Source: Tolypothrix sp. PCC 7712
Lineage (GTDB): Bacteria > Cyanobacteriota > Cyanobacteriia > Cyanobacteriales > Nostocaceae
Direction: 5' to 3'
Length of the DNA stretch: 64,000 nt
Assembly (NCBI RefSeq): GCF_025860405.1
Contig: NZ_CP063785.1
Location: 6,759,390-6,823,389 of the forward strand
Of the stretch, positions 43,519-53,098 are shown piece after piece. The notes under the pieces are model-generated. The model saw only the letters and a list, made by a program, of their open reading frames with translations. It ran no database searches and was not told the DNA's origin. How positions within the stretch are numbered: the stretch's first letter is position 1; each line of letters starts with the position of its first letter. The translations under genes and the position numbers were made by a program.

Positions 43519-45183
43519 TTAATTAACGCTCATCCTTAGTGCTGTTAAAAAATCTTCCTCTACATAAGGTTTCGTAAAGTAGGTAGTCGCGCCTAATTGC
43601 ATAGCCAACTGACGATGCTGATTAGTGCTGCATGAACTGAGCATGATGACTGGGATTTTGGCTAATTGCGAATCTTTGAGACGATAGCTGAGAAACTCAA
43701 AGCCATTGAGATTAGGCATTTCAATATCACAAATCACCATTTGCACATGGGGATTTTGCTGTAACTGGGCGATCGCTTCTTGTCCATCTTCGGCTTGCAA
43801 CACTTGATAACCTTCTCTTTGCAATGTCAAAGATACTATATGGCGCACGCTATGGGAATCATCTACCACCAGAATTGTTGGTTCTCGGTGAATAATTGCT
43901 GTGTCTGCTGGATTGAATAATTTAGTAGTGGAGTAAATCTGTTGACTGTGATTAATTGTCTGCTGCAACAGCGCCGCTACATCAATTAATGGCAGTAACT
44001 TGTCTTTCCAAATCGTACAACCATAAACGCAACTGGAAAATTCTTGGTCTGTTGGTAAAGGATTGATGACTAACTCTGGTTCTGCAATGAGGTATTGAAT
44101 TTCTGGTTCTAAAGCCAAAATTTGCTGACCTAAGTTGAGTACTAACATTGGTTCTGGCTGACGATTTCCTAAGGGTTTGGCACTACCGTAACTGAGTAGT
44201 TCTGATAGTTGATAGTTAGGAATTACTTGTCCGCGCCAATGCAAAAACCGCTGTCGTTGAGAATAGATAATTTGGTCAGCTTCTGCAACTAAAAGTTCTT
44301 CCACGCTGTCGGAGTTGACTGTAAAAACATTCCCATCCGCTACCCAAACAAATAAATTAGCGGTTTTCAGTTTGTGTGGTGATGCTGGATTTTGACTGTT
44401 TTGGATGATAACCCCACTCGAATTAGAGGTTCCATTAGCCGCTTGGGGAGCATTTTTATTCAAGATAGATTCATAAGCTGCACGCCAACCAGCCAAAGCT
44501 ACTTTCCCAATTGTTTGAGCCGCTTGTGGGGTTGTTTGTAGAGTCGCGATCGCAATTTGGGCGATCGCAATGAACTCAGAGATATTGTAGAATTCGCCAA
44601 AGCCCAAAAATAAATTTGCCTGTGCGATCAGTTGCTCTGGTAATTTATCAATGTCAGATTCCGCGAGAATTCTTTCTAGGTTTTCTAAAGCCTGAGCCAT
44701 CTCTGTTGTTGGCATTAACTGAGATACACTTGCCTCTAGATAAGAAGTTTCTAGCACATCCGGCGCTATTTCTAGCTTATGGCTTAACCTAGCCTCTAGA
44801 TAAGCAAAAATTGGTTCTGCTTTGGCTAAAACGCTGGTTAAATCATCAAATTCTTCTTGAACTTGTGCTGTTAGCAGCAATCGCAAACAATCATTAGCTT
44901 GTAAGAGCAAATTTGTTAGCTGCTCGTCAATTACCGCATTTTCCAGCGATATCAACCGAAAAATCTTCTCCAAACGATGAGCTAAGGTATGTATCTCAGT
45001 GAAATTCACCTGGTCTGCTGTAGTTTTAACTAACTGAGCAACTCGCACTAGACTACGTATCTTGGGAGCGCTATAGTTATGTGAAAGCTCTAGCAATCCT
45101 TCGTGAATTAGCTGTAGAAGCCCTGATGCTTCTTGCACAAAATTTTGAACAACGTTATTTTGTATACCAAAGTCAAGACCCAT
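43519..45183 (-). CDS. CheA-like protein without kinase core: helical/Hpt-like region, CheW domain, receiver
   Basis: A 554-residue protein. Residues 1-135 are helical with a His-containing TLAHRLEKIFR (His69) like an Hpt domain; 160-245 is a second helical region. Residues 275-410 look like a CheW-type coupling domain (LFVWVADGNVFTVNSDSVEELLV, HWRGQVIPNYQLSELL, IWKDKLLPLIDVAALL). Residues 436-554 are a receiver with DD441-442, phosphoacceptor Asp486 (MVICDIEMP) and Lys538. The CheA dimerisation and ATPase domains are absent. It lies downstream of the photoreceptor-like methyl-accepting protein on the same strand, which suggests joint work in a taxis-like pathway; the kinase must be encoded elsewhere. 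Confidence 0.8.
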   Translation of the reverse strand: MGLDFGIQNNVVQNFVQEASGLLQLIHEGLLELSHNYSAPKIRSLVRVAQLVKTTADQVNFTEIHTLAHRLEKIFRLISLENAVIDEQLTNLLLQANDCLRLLLTAQVQEEFDDLTSVLAKAEPIFAYLEARLSHKLEIAPDVLETSYLEASVSQLMPTTEMAQALENLERILAESDIDKLPEQLIAQANLFLGFGEFYNISEFIAIAQIAIATLQTTPQAAQTIGKVALAGWRAAYESILNKNAPQAANGTSNSSGVIIQNSQNPASPHKLKTANLFVWVADGNVFTVNSDSVEELLVAEADQIIYSQRQRFLHWRGQVIPNYQLSELLSYGSAKPLGNRQPEPMLVLNLGQQILALEPEIQYLIAEPELVINPLPTDQEFSSCVYGCTIWKDKLLPLIDVAALLQQTINHSQQIYSTTKLFNPADTAIIHREPTILVVDDSHSVRHIVSLTLQREGYQVLQAEDGQEAIAQLQQNPHVQMVICDIEMPNLNGFEFLSYRLKDSQLAKIPVIMLSSCSTNQHRQLAMQLGATTYFTKPYVEEDFLTALRMSVN

Positions 45184-45333
45184 AGCTTATGCTGGTGTTT
45201 TTAACTATGATGATTTAATCAATTTATACTATTTATTTCAGTAGATGCACTTAATCGATTTAGTTGAGAATTTCCAGAAAATAAATTATCCAATTTACAA
45301 AAGAGAATCTTTTCTCTCTCCCTCCTGCTTGTT

Positions 45334-45355
45334 GAGATGCGATTAATCGCGTCTC
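45334..45355. repeat. Small palindrome of the GCGATTAATCGC type
   Basis: The near-perfect palindrome gagatgcgattaatcgcgtctc in the gap between the CheW-receiver gene and the methyl-accepting gene; related to the palindromes at 36416 and 56039. No other feature is visible in this 227-base gap. Confidence 0.55.
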
Positions 45356-45410
45356 TGTCCCCTGTCTACAACGTTTGGCAAATTTAGGGGATTGCTAAAT
45401 CCGATACCTC

Positions 45411-48392
45411 CTACATTTCCTGTGCAAATATCGTTAGCTGGGCTAAAGAATCAGCCAGTGCTATGGCTTGCTCAGAAGTTTGATTGGCAATAGTAGCTAC
45501 TTCTAAAATAGATTGATTTACAGAGCTAGAAGTTTCAATTTGGACAGCAGCAGCTTGGGAAATTTCTGCCACCAGAGTTTGCATTTCGATACTTAGTGCG
45601 ATCGCCTGTTGAAATTTCTGTTGAGTTTGTGCAATCAATTCACTGCTGCTTTGTGCTTGTTCTGTGCTGGATTGCATAGCCACGATCGCGTGATCGCTTT
45701 CTATGTGAATATCCGCAACCAATGGTTGAATGTCTGTGATCTCTAATTCTAACTGTTGTACTAAGGAAAGTGCTTTTTGAGCGATCGCGGCAAATTTGTG
45801 ACCTGCTTCTCCACTCCGCGATGCTTCCAGTGCTGTATGCATAGCTTGCAGCTTAATCTGAGAGATGACATTGCTGATCAGATTTATTTTCTCAGATAGC
45901 TGTTGCCAAGGTTCTTCAAGACGGTTAACTCTTTGGGCAGCTTGGAAAATAGTTTCTTGAATAGCATAGATGCTCTCTAAAATTTGGCTCATGGACTGAT
46001 TTTCGTCCTGTACTGTCTGGCTGATCTGCTGTTCTTGAAGTTCTAGTTTTTGGGCATAATTGACCATTCTCTGAGTCAAATCACCCAACATTTGAGTTTG
46101 ATTGTAGATAAATTCAATAGATTGCAACTGCGTCAGCGCCACATTTGTCGAAAGGGTTTGCACAACTACATTCCCATTTCTCAGCAGTTCGGAAACCTGT
46201 AGCTTGAGTTCTTCGTGTTTTTGAGACTGCTCAAAAGATGTCGCGGTGGCAGCTTGGTATGCTTGATCTACTTGGTTCAACAGCCTGGCGTGTTCCAGAG
46301 CAAATCCGACTTGCATGGCGACTTGAGCGAACAAATCAATCTCAGATTTTTGCCAATCACGGGGGCCAGAACATTCATGAGCAATTAATAAGCCATATAG
46401 CTGACCATCTTTGAGAATCGGTGCCACTAAATTGGCTGTGACGGCAAAAGGTTCGAGTTGACTCAGGTGACAATCAGTTAAACCAGCTTCATAAACATTG
46501 TTGACAGCTTGGACTCGACCTACTTGGTACTTTTCTATATAGCCTTCTGCAAAACAAGGGTCTCTGATAATCGCCCACAAAGCTTTAGGAAAGCCGGGAA
46601 GTACTGATTCGGCAATTACAGTGCCATACCAATCTGGATCAAAACCATAAACTATCACGCGATCGGCACTAATTGCTTTGCGGACTTCTTCCACTGTGGT
46701 TTTAAGGACATCCTCTTCATTGAGGGATTCTTGAATGCGGCGAGTAATATCTACTAGCAAATGAGTTCGTACAGCTTCAGCATCAATTCGCTGGAGTAGC
46801 CGCGCATGGTCGAGAGCAAATCCAACTTGCATGGCAATTTGAGTGAACAAATCAATCTCAAATTTTCGCCAATCACGGGGAGCAGAACATTGATGGGCAA
46901 TTAATAAACCAAATAGCTGGTCATCTTTAAGAATCGGTGCAACTAAATTAGCTTTAACACCAAAGGGTTCAAGTTGCCTCAGGTGACACTCCGTTAAACC
47001 AGCTTCATAAATATTGCTGATCGCTTGCACTCGGCCAGCTTGGTACTTTTCTATATAGCCTTGGGCAAAGCAAGGATCTTTGATTTTGGCTCGCAAGGTT
47101 TTAGCAAAACTCGGCAGCACTGATTCTGCAATGACAGTACCATACCAATCGGAATCAAAACCATATACGATGACGCGATCAACGCTCAGAGTCTTGCGGA
47201 CTTCTTCCACTGTGGTTTTGAGAACATCCTCTTCGTTGAGTGATTCGCGAATGCGGCGGGTAATATCTACAAATATCTGAGTTTGATCGGCTTTGCTCTC
47301 TACCTGTTCTAGGAGGTTAGTGTAGTTAAGGACAAATCCTAATTGCGTGGCGATTTGAGCAAACAAATCAATTTCTGACTGCTGCCAAAAGCGAGGTTTT
47401 GTACACTCATGGGCAATTAATAAGCCAAATAGTTGATTTTTCTGCAAAATTGGTACAACTAAATTAGCTTTGACAGCAAATCGCTCTAAAAAGTCAACTT
47501 GAGCAGCACTGAGCTCGACTTGATTGATGTCATCAATAGCAACGATGTGGCCATTTTGGTATTCTTCTATGTCTTCGCCACCAACGAAGGTAACAGAGAC
47601 TGTAGTCCGCAAGGTTTTTGGTAATCCGAATCCCACTGATTCGGCAACAAAGGTGCCTTCTCTATGGGGATGAAAGCGAAAGATGGTCACGCGATCGCTA
47701 TTTAAGGCTGTGCGAACTTCTTCAACGGTGGTTTTGAGAACATCTTCCTCGTTGAGACATTCTTGAATGCGCCGGGTGATATTCATTAACACTTGGACGC
47801 GTTCAGTTTCTTGTTCTTGTTTCCAGAGCAAATCTGGCAGCTGTTTTTTGATTAAGCTGATATTTTTCTCTAACACCACCAGTTCATCTTTAGAGGCGAT
47901 CGCACCCCGAATTCCCGCTTGATCTGGTAGTAGCCGCCGCACAATATTATTAGAAAGGGCCGCCGCATTCAGCAGGGGACGCAAGGCGCGATTAGTCAAC
48001 AAGACTGCGATCGCACCCACCAACAAAGTTGTTACCCCTGTCCCCATTAACAATAGCGATAACTGGTTTTGTAGCGCCAGTTTAGTTGCTGTTAACTGTT
48101 TAATACTTAATGGTTTTGTATAGGAAATCTGCTCGCTAATTTGCTGGCTGCCAATGTAATAAGTTGCAGACCCAACTGCTAACACGGGCAGCATACTAAT
48201 AGCACAAGACCAAAATGTGGCCTTGGCTTTCAAACTCCAATCTTTCTGTGCCAAACGCTGAGAACTAGGAATTTGAATTATTGTTGGACGTTTTGCACTA
48301 TCTAAATTCGAGTTCGCTATATCTTGTTGATTACCCTCTAACTGATGATTTTTTTGATGACCTACTTGCTTTTTTGGAGAATAATTAGACAT
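45411..48392 (-). CDS. Cyanobacteriochrome methyl-accepting protein with two DXCF GAF domains (PixJ-like)
   Basis: A 993-residue protein. Two membrane segments (about 58-80 and 111-133) precede a HAMP-like stretch, three GAF domains (about 200-365, 372-535, 545-705) and a methyl-accepting-type coiled coil (730-993). GAF2 has DPCF (439-442) with Cys441 and the bilin Cys469 in ECH; GAF3 has DPCF (611-614) with Cys613 and Cys641 in DCH. The two cysteines are 28 apart in both, as in TePixJ. This is the dual-cysteine DXCF cyanobacteriochrome signature, so blue/green or similar photocycles are expected. GAF1 lacks both cysteines. The signalling tip EASRSGEAGHKFAAIAQKALSLVQQL departs from the usual EVRxLA CheA contact. 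The CheW-receiver gene follows. Confidence 0.9.
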   Translation of the reverse strand: MSNYSPKKQVGHQKNHQLEGNQQDIANSNLDSAKRPTIIQIPSSQRLAQKDWSLKAKATFWSCAISMLPVLAVGSATYYIGSQQISEQISYTKPLSIKQLTATKLALQNQLSLLLMGTGVTTLLVGAIAVLLTNRALRPLLNAAALSNNIVRRLLPDQAGIRGAIASKDELVVLEKNISLIKKQLPDLLWKQEQETERVQVLMNITRRIQECLNEEDVLKTTVEEVRTALNSDRVTIFRFHPHREGTFVAESVGFGLPKTLRTTVSVTFVGGEDIEEYQNGHIVAIDDINQVELSAAQVDFLERFAVKANLVVPILQKNQLFGLLIAHECTKPRFWQQSEIDLFAQIATQLGFVLNYTNLLEQVESKADQTQIFVDITRRIRESLNEEDVLKTTVEEVRKTLSVDRVIVYGFDSDWYGTVIAESVLPSFAKTLRAKIKDPCFAQGYIEKYQAGRVQAISNIYEAGLTECHLRQLEPFGVKANLVAPILKDDQLFGLLIAHQCSAPRDWRKFEIDLFTQIAMQVGFALDHARLLQRIDAEAVRTHLLVDITRRIQESLNEEDVLKTTVEEVRKAISADRVIVYGFDPDWYGTVIAESVLPGFPKALWAIIRDPCFAEGYIEKYQVGRVQAVNNVYEAGLTDCHLSQLEPFAVTANLVAPILKDGQLYGLLIAHECSGPRDWQKSEIDLFAQVAMQVGFALEHARLLNQVDQAYQAATATSFEQSQKHEELKLQVSELLRNGNVVVQTLSTNVALTQLQSIEFIYNQTQMLGDLTQRMVNYAQKLELQEQQISQTVQDENQSMSQILESIYAIQETIFQAAQRVNRLEEPWQQLSEKINLISNVISQIKLQAMHTALEASRSGEAGHKFAAIAQKALSLVQQLELEITDIQPLVADIHIESDHAIVAMQSSTEQAQSSSELIAQTQQKFQQAIALSIEMQTLVAEISQAAAVQIETSSSVNQSILEVATIANQTSEQAIALADSLAQLTIFAQEM

Positions 48393-49147
48393 AAATACAA
48401 TCAGCTTGTGCGGCGAACTTTATACAACAAAAAACATCTGTTACCAGATTCATTTCATCAACATAGTTGGTAGGGTAATGCACTTGTTGCGATTGCTGCT
48501 TCGTCAAAGATAGGTCAAAAAAGCGCAACTTTTCCCTGATTATATGGGAGGCTTTTATCCAGAAAGATAGTTACCACAAAGAAGAGCAAATTTGATTTTT
48601 CTCATCTGGGTTCAAATAGCTTTATAACTCTTAAGTAGTTTGATTTTTACTTTCTGAACTTACTGCCTCTTTTATAGAGTTAGACGCACCAATTTATACT
48701 TATTAGTATTGACTATATTAGTGTTTAATTTACCAGAAGTATATTAAAAATTTTTTTTAATTGTTAATATGCAGCAAGTAGCTTGATAAAGATTTAAAAT
48801 AAATATATTTATCTCTATCTAAACGATGATCAATTCAAAGCTAATCTCAGTTTAACATTGTTATTTACTAATATTGCTGAGTATAAAAAATGACTTTATA
48901 TTTTAATAGTATTGTAATGTGTGTGAAAGCAATAGCACAGCACCATGTTTGCTGCTACGTAAGACTATTAAGCGCGCTTATTAAGGCTTAAGTTTTAATA
49001 CAGTATCAAAGACAAAGGAAAAATATCCTCTGTATGAGGAACTTTCCAGGAATCAATTACTCAATTCCGGCATTGAATATACCAATCAGATTTCTGCTTC
49101 CTCAGCCACCTCTGTTCAATCAAGCGATTGTTTGATTTGGAAGTCCC
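48393..49147. other. AT-rich intergenic region
   Basis: 755 bases upstream of the photoreceptor gene. It is very AT-rich and holds no gene. Near its left-hand gene border a solo MITE end TTGGAAGTCCCTTA (49137-49150) supplies the stop codon of the neighbouring solute-binding gene; a diverged partner may lie at about 49036-49051 (gaggaactttccagg). Confidence 0.5.
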
Positions 49148-50629
49148 TTATTGCACTAGCACGAAATTATAACCAGTGCTAGAAGCGCAAGGCTTACCTG
49201 ACTCACAAGGCTCAATCCTGGCTAAAAATACTCCACCTTGGCGCTGACCTGATGCTGAAAACTGAATTTTACCTGTGGCTCCCATTGCAGAAAAATTGGG
49301 ATTTGATAGTACTTTTTGTAAGCCTTGACGAGTACTATTTTCTTTTAAACCGGCAATAATTACTTGCATTGCATCATAGGCTGTAGCAGTTCGCGGACTG
49401 ACATCTCCACCCCAAAGTTTTAAGGCTCTATCAGCAAAGGAATTACCTTTATCCATACTCCGGTTAGCATCACGATGCCAAGGTACAGGTACTACCATGC
49501 CTTTGATATCGCCTTGCCCAAACTTCAAAATTCTTTCACTGTATAGCTGTTGAGAACCAAAAAGTGTCAGCCTATTTCGATTTGCTTTTGCCACATCCAC
49601 TGCTACGTTGAGGCTACTTGTACGGGGAATTAATAGTAAAGCTTCTGCGCCATCACTAATAGCCTTGGGAATGACATCATTAGCTCTAAAATTCGCAGCC
49701 CCTAAATCGCAATCTGTAGCAGTAACTTTTCCACCTGCTTTAGTGATGAACTCAGTGTATTCTTTAACAATATCTTGATTTAATCTTTCTTGATTTGACC
49801 TATCTTGATTAGATGTATCTTGGCTAGTTCTAAATGATGTATCCCGGCAAATAGCTATATTAGTGCGGCGTTCTTTTTTAACAATAAATTCAGCTAAAGC
49901 TTGATTGAAAATTTCCCGATTAGGGCTGATATTAAATACATATTTACTATCGCCATAGGCCTGTGCCTGATTTTGTCCCATTTGATTTCTGGAACTTCCC
50001 GGAGAAACTCTCACTAAACCATTCTTTTTATAGAGTTCTTCGTTCCGTCCAAAACCTACTACTGCTAACACATTAGAGTCTTTGACTAATTCATTATCTA
50101 TTTTATCAAGTTGGTCAAAGCTATTTAAATTAGAAATTTCCAGTTGCAATGGTACGCCATTAATTCCTCCACTGCTATTAATTTCATCTTGCGCTTGCGC
50201 CACACCGCGTAAAGTTTCTTTAGCCTCATTTAAGCTATTACCAATGGGTACAATTACGCCTACTTTTAATGCTTTAGAGTTACCAATTTTGGCATTATTT
50301 AAATAAATTAATGTCTCTGGATCGTTCCGCATAGTTTGCAGCGATGCTTGAAATTTGATAATAGCTGTGCCAAAATCACCAGATTTGACTGCATTCACCC
50401 CAGCTTCTTTATTATCTGTTTTATCGGCGGTTACCAAAAGTTTTTCACCCAAACTCATCCATTCTGGAGTAGGTGGGCGTGAGGTTCCCCTGGGAGTAAC
50501 CATAGAATTTGGTGTAGATTGAATCTCCGGCGAAAATTTACTGACTAAGCCTAAAATTACCGCTACCAGCACTCCAGCAATTCCCAGAGAGGCTAGCAAA
50601 CGAATATTCTCTTGTTTAGTTGTCATCAA
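49148..50629 (-). CDS. Membrane-anchored periplasmic solute-binding (Leu/Ile/Val-type) domain protein
   Basis: A 493-residue protein with an N-terminal membrane segment (about 11-30), a short TPR-like stretch (SLGEKLLVTADKTDNKEAGVNAVKSGDFGTAIIKFQASL) and a type I periplasmic-binding fold from about residue 120 (KVGVIVPIGNSLNEAKETLRGVAQAQDEINSSGGINGVPLQLEI). The C-terminal domain has ATAYDAMQVIIAGL and a Cys pair near the end (EPCESGKPCAS). No transporter subunits are adjacent; instead the gene follows a Ser/Thr kinase gene on the same strand with 70 bases between. This kinase plus binding-protein pairing suggests a sensory role, which is inferred. Its stop codon lies in a MITE-end sequence. 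Confidence 0.82.
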   Translation of the reverse strand: MMTTKQENIRLLASLGIAGVLVAVILGLVSKFSPEIQSTPNSMVTPRGTSRPPTPEWMSLGEKLLVTADKTDNKEAGVNAVKSGDFGTAIIKFQASLQTMRNDPETLIYLNNAKIGNSKALKVGVIVPIGNSLNEAKETLRGVAQAQDEINSSGGINGVPLQLEISNLNSFDQLDKIDNELVKDSNVLAVVGFGRNEELYKKNGLVRVSPGSSRNQMGQNQAQAYGDSKYVFNISPNREIFNQALAEFIVKKERRTNIAICRDTSFRTSQDTSNQDRSNQERLNQDIVKEYTEFITKAGGKVTATDCDLGAANFRANDVIPKAISDGAEALLLIPRTSSLNVAVDVAKANRNRLTLFGSQQLYSERILKFGQGDIKGMVVPVPWHRDANRSMDKGNSFADRALKLWGGDVSPRTATAYDAMQVIIAGLKENSTRQGLQKVLSNPNFSAMGATGKIQFSASGQRQGGVFLARIEPCESGKPCASSTGYNFVLVQ

Positions 50630-50699
50630 TAATTCCTCAATTAATTAAGTTAAATTTATCTGAAAATTGCTTTTACAATAAACCGATATTCAAAAATAA

Positions 50700-52070
50700 T
50701 CAGAAATATTTAGACATTAGTTTATTCATTAACTGTGATGTACCCGACAAAATAAATGCCAACAAGCCAGCTAAAATAATTAACAAAAACGCAACTATCA
50801 ACCCATTAATGCCTGAGCGTAAAGGATTAATAATTTGCCAGCGCTGGAAGATAAACACGATAAATAAATTGGTTATTAGCGCAATTAAAAATAAATAACT
50901 CTTCTCAAATACAGGGCGAGATTGAATAAAAATTACAAATCCTAAAATTATCAACCATAACCCCGAACTAATCAACGTAGTTCCTAAAAAACTCAGTAAG
51001 ACAATAGCTAAAAAAGAACTACCTGTACCTACAATCACAGCCCCAGGTAATAGTTCTGATAGCGATATGTGTGAAACACTTTGGTTAGTTTGTTGGGGAA
51101 TCCGTCCCCGTGATTGAAATAACTGTTCTGGTGAAAAGATGGTATGTGGTACCTTGGGATTTAAACCTGGCTGAACATTTAAATCTAATAATACTGCCTG
51201 AGCAGATTGATAACGTTGCTCGTGGTTTTCTGGCATTAACCTATCGAGAATCAGCCCTAATTCCTGACTAATTGGTTGCGACAATTGACTGCGCCAATTA
51301 TTAGTCCAGCTAAAACCTTGCTTCATCCATAGTTGGGATGGAGTCACGTTAGTCAGCAGATGAAAACAAGTGATTCCCAAACTATATAAATCGCTAGACG
51401 GGTAAGCAGTACCTAACTGCAGTTGTTCTATTGGTGCATAGCCCAAAGAACCGATAATTGTTCCTGGTGCTGTGTTTGCTGCTTCTGTTTTTTGCTTGGA
51501 TACACCAAAATCAATCAACACTAACTTACCATCATGTTGACGGCGAATAATATTTTCGGCTTTAATATCGCGGTGGATAACTTGTTGTTCGTGGATGGTA
51601 TTCAGAACAGGTAACAAGTCACTTAATAGCTGACGAATTTTTGTTTCATCAAATACTCCCTGCTGCTTTAACTCCTGCAACAGATTTTGTCCCTCAATCA
51701 ACTCTTGCACTACATACAGGTAGTCATTTTCTTTAAAGTAAGCTAAAAGTGTGGGGATTTGGTCATGTTTTCCTAACTCTTGTAAGCGTTTAGCTTCTCT
51801 CTCAAACAACTCAGTTGCTTTTTTTTGAGCATCGCTACCGCCACCACTGTAAAATTGACCGCGAACTAGCTGTTTAACAACACATTTCTCGTTGAGCTTG
51901 TCTATATCTTCTGCTAGATAAGTACGTGCAAACCCTCCTCTGCCAATTGGTTGGATAATACGATAACGATTTCTTAGTAGATACACTAATCCTGTTCCAC
52001 AGCTTAAACAAAAGTGGGAGCCTTCAGGATTTTGAGGATTTGGACAATCGGGGTTTAGGCAGCAGATCAT
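50700..52070 (-). CDS. Serine/threonine protein kinase with N-terminal four-Cys motif and membrane domain
   Basis: A 456-residue kinase. Residues 3-24 hold a zinc-ribbon-like CC-x4-C ... FCLSC arrangement common in cyanobacterial kinases. The kinase domain (about 35-300) has the Gly loop GRGGFA (43-48), Lys66, HRDIKAEN (166-173) and DFG (187-189), so it should be active. The C-terminal part (about 340-450) has four hydrophobic segments and anchors it in the membrane. It precedes the solute-binding gene on the same strand and could be co-transcribed with it. Confidence 0.92.
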   Translation of the reverse strand: MICCLNPDCPNPQNPEGSHFCLSCGTGLVYLLRNRYRIIQPIGRGGFARTYLAEDIDKLNEKCVVKQLVRGQFYSGGGSDAQKKATELFEREAKRLQELGKHDQIPTLLAYFKENDYLYVVQELIEGQNLLQELKQQGVFDETKIRQLLSDLLPVLNTIHEQQVIHRDIKAENIIRRQHDGKLVLIDFGVSKQKTEAANTAPGTIIGSLGYAPIEQLQLGTAYPSSDLYSLGITCFHLLTNVTPSQLWMKQGFSWTNNWRSQLSQPISQELGLILDRLMPENHEQRYQSAQAVLLDLNVQPGLNPKVPHTIFSPEQLFQSRGRIPQQTNQSVSHISLSELLPGAVIVGTGSSFLAIVLLSFLGTTLISSGLWLIILGFVIFIQSRPVFEKSYLFLIALITNLFIVFIFQRWQIINPLRSGINGLIVAFLLIILAGLLAFILSGTSQLMNKLMSKYF

Positions 52071-52329
52071 ATAGCTATCGCTGTCATTTTATTAACAACT
52101 AAAATATATCTTAAATTCTCTTGTACTCCGGTACTGATCTCTCTTTTACTAATAATTCTTATAGTTTTGCTGTTAAACGATTCCTATGGGATTTTGACAA
52201 TAGACTCAGTTGCACATTTGCCTATTCGACACTTAAACTTTTAGGGTGCGTAATTTATGCAAAAAATCAACTGGATTTCTATATCTATACAGACAAGAAG
52301 ACATTTATGATTGTTGCGACCAATCTCTT

Positions 52330-52971
52330 TTAGTTAGCTAATTTTAATTCTGCTAAAGCAACAGCACCCCATAAAGGCGCATCATCAGCTAAAGCCGCTG
52401 AAACAATTTCAAAATCAACTTCTGGTAGTGCTGTTTCTCTTGCTACCTGACGTAAAACTTCCCACCATTGAGTGCCAGCTTTAGTTACACTCCCACCTAA
52501 GATAAATAATTGCGGGTTGACTAAGTTTGCTATATTACCTATACCTGTACCTAAAGCCCAAGCAGATTTGCGTAAAACCTCTACAGCTAAATCATCCCCA
52601 GCAGCAGCCGCTTGACTGATTAATTGTCCTGTTAATAGTTCTAAATTATCCTCTACCAAACTCCGCAATATCTTTCCTTCCCAGAGTTTCGGCTGTGCTG
52701 TTAAAGCTTCCCTGGCATTTTGCACCATGTAGGGGCCGGAAGCCAAACGTTCCACACATCCACGTTTACCACATAAACATACCGGGCCAGCTGGGTCTAC
52801 TACAATATGTCCAATTTCTCCAGCCATCCCCCCTGTACCGCGCCAAGGCTGACCATTAGCGATCGCTGGTGATAGGCGACGTTCATAACGCAGCCATTGT
52901 CGAGAACCAACATTTACCGTTGCTGCGGCTAACTTAGTTCCGCCAAAGTCGAGAGCTAATATTGATGTCAT
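52330..52971 (-). pseudogene. ROK-family sugar kinase with internal in-frame deletion
   Basis: The 213-residue frame starts as a normal ROK/glucokinase (ILALDFGGTKLAAATVNVGSRQWLRYERRLSP) and then jumps to NGQPWRGTGGMAGEIGHIVVDPAGPVCLCGKRGCVERLASGPY, which in full-length relatives (about 300 residues) lies roughly 90 residues later. The missing part holds the catalytic Asp (DNDANVAALGE type) and part of the sugar site. The metal-binding GH and CxCGxxGCxE cysteines remain. The join codes for SPAIANG and is exactly a HIP1 octamer (52859-52866), suggesting recombination between two HIP1 sites. The frame is preserved, so a product may be made, but it should lack kinase activity. Confidence 0.75.
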
Positions 52972-52977
52972 ACAATT

Positions 52978-53040
52978 TTAGATTTTGAATTTTAGATTTT
53001 GGATTTGAGATTTTGAATTTTAGATTTTGGATTATTTTTT
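52978..53040. repeat. TTTTAGATTTTGGAT-type repeats
   Basis: Units of about seven or fourteen bases (tttagat, tttggat, tttgaat) upstream of the ROK gene, mirroring those at 41391-41453 on the other strand. Non-coding. Confidence 0.7.
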
Positions 53041-53098
53041 GGATTTAGCTTGTGCAAATCCATTTATCGCTATCATCTTTTACTTTGAGCAGCAGATC

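Noticed and set aside
52121..52333. 70-residue frame between the Ser/Thr kinase and the ROK gene
   Set aside because: Composition is that of AT-rich non-coding DNA; no ribosome binding site and no recognisable motif.
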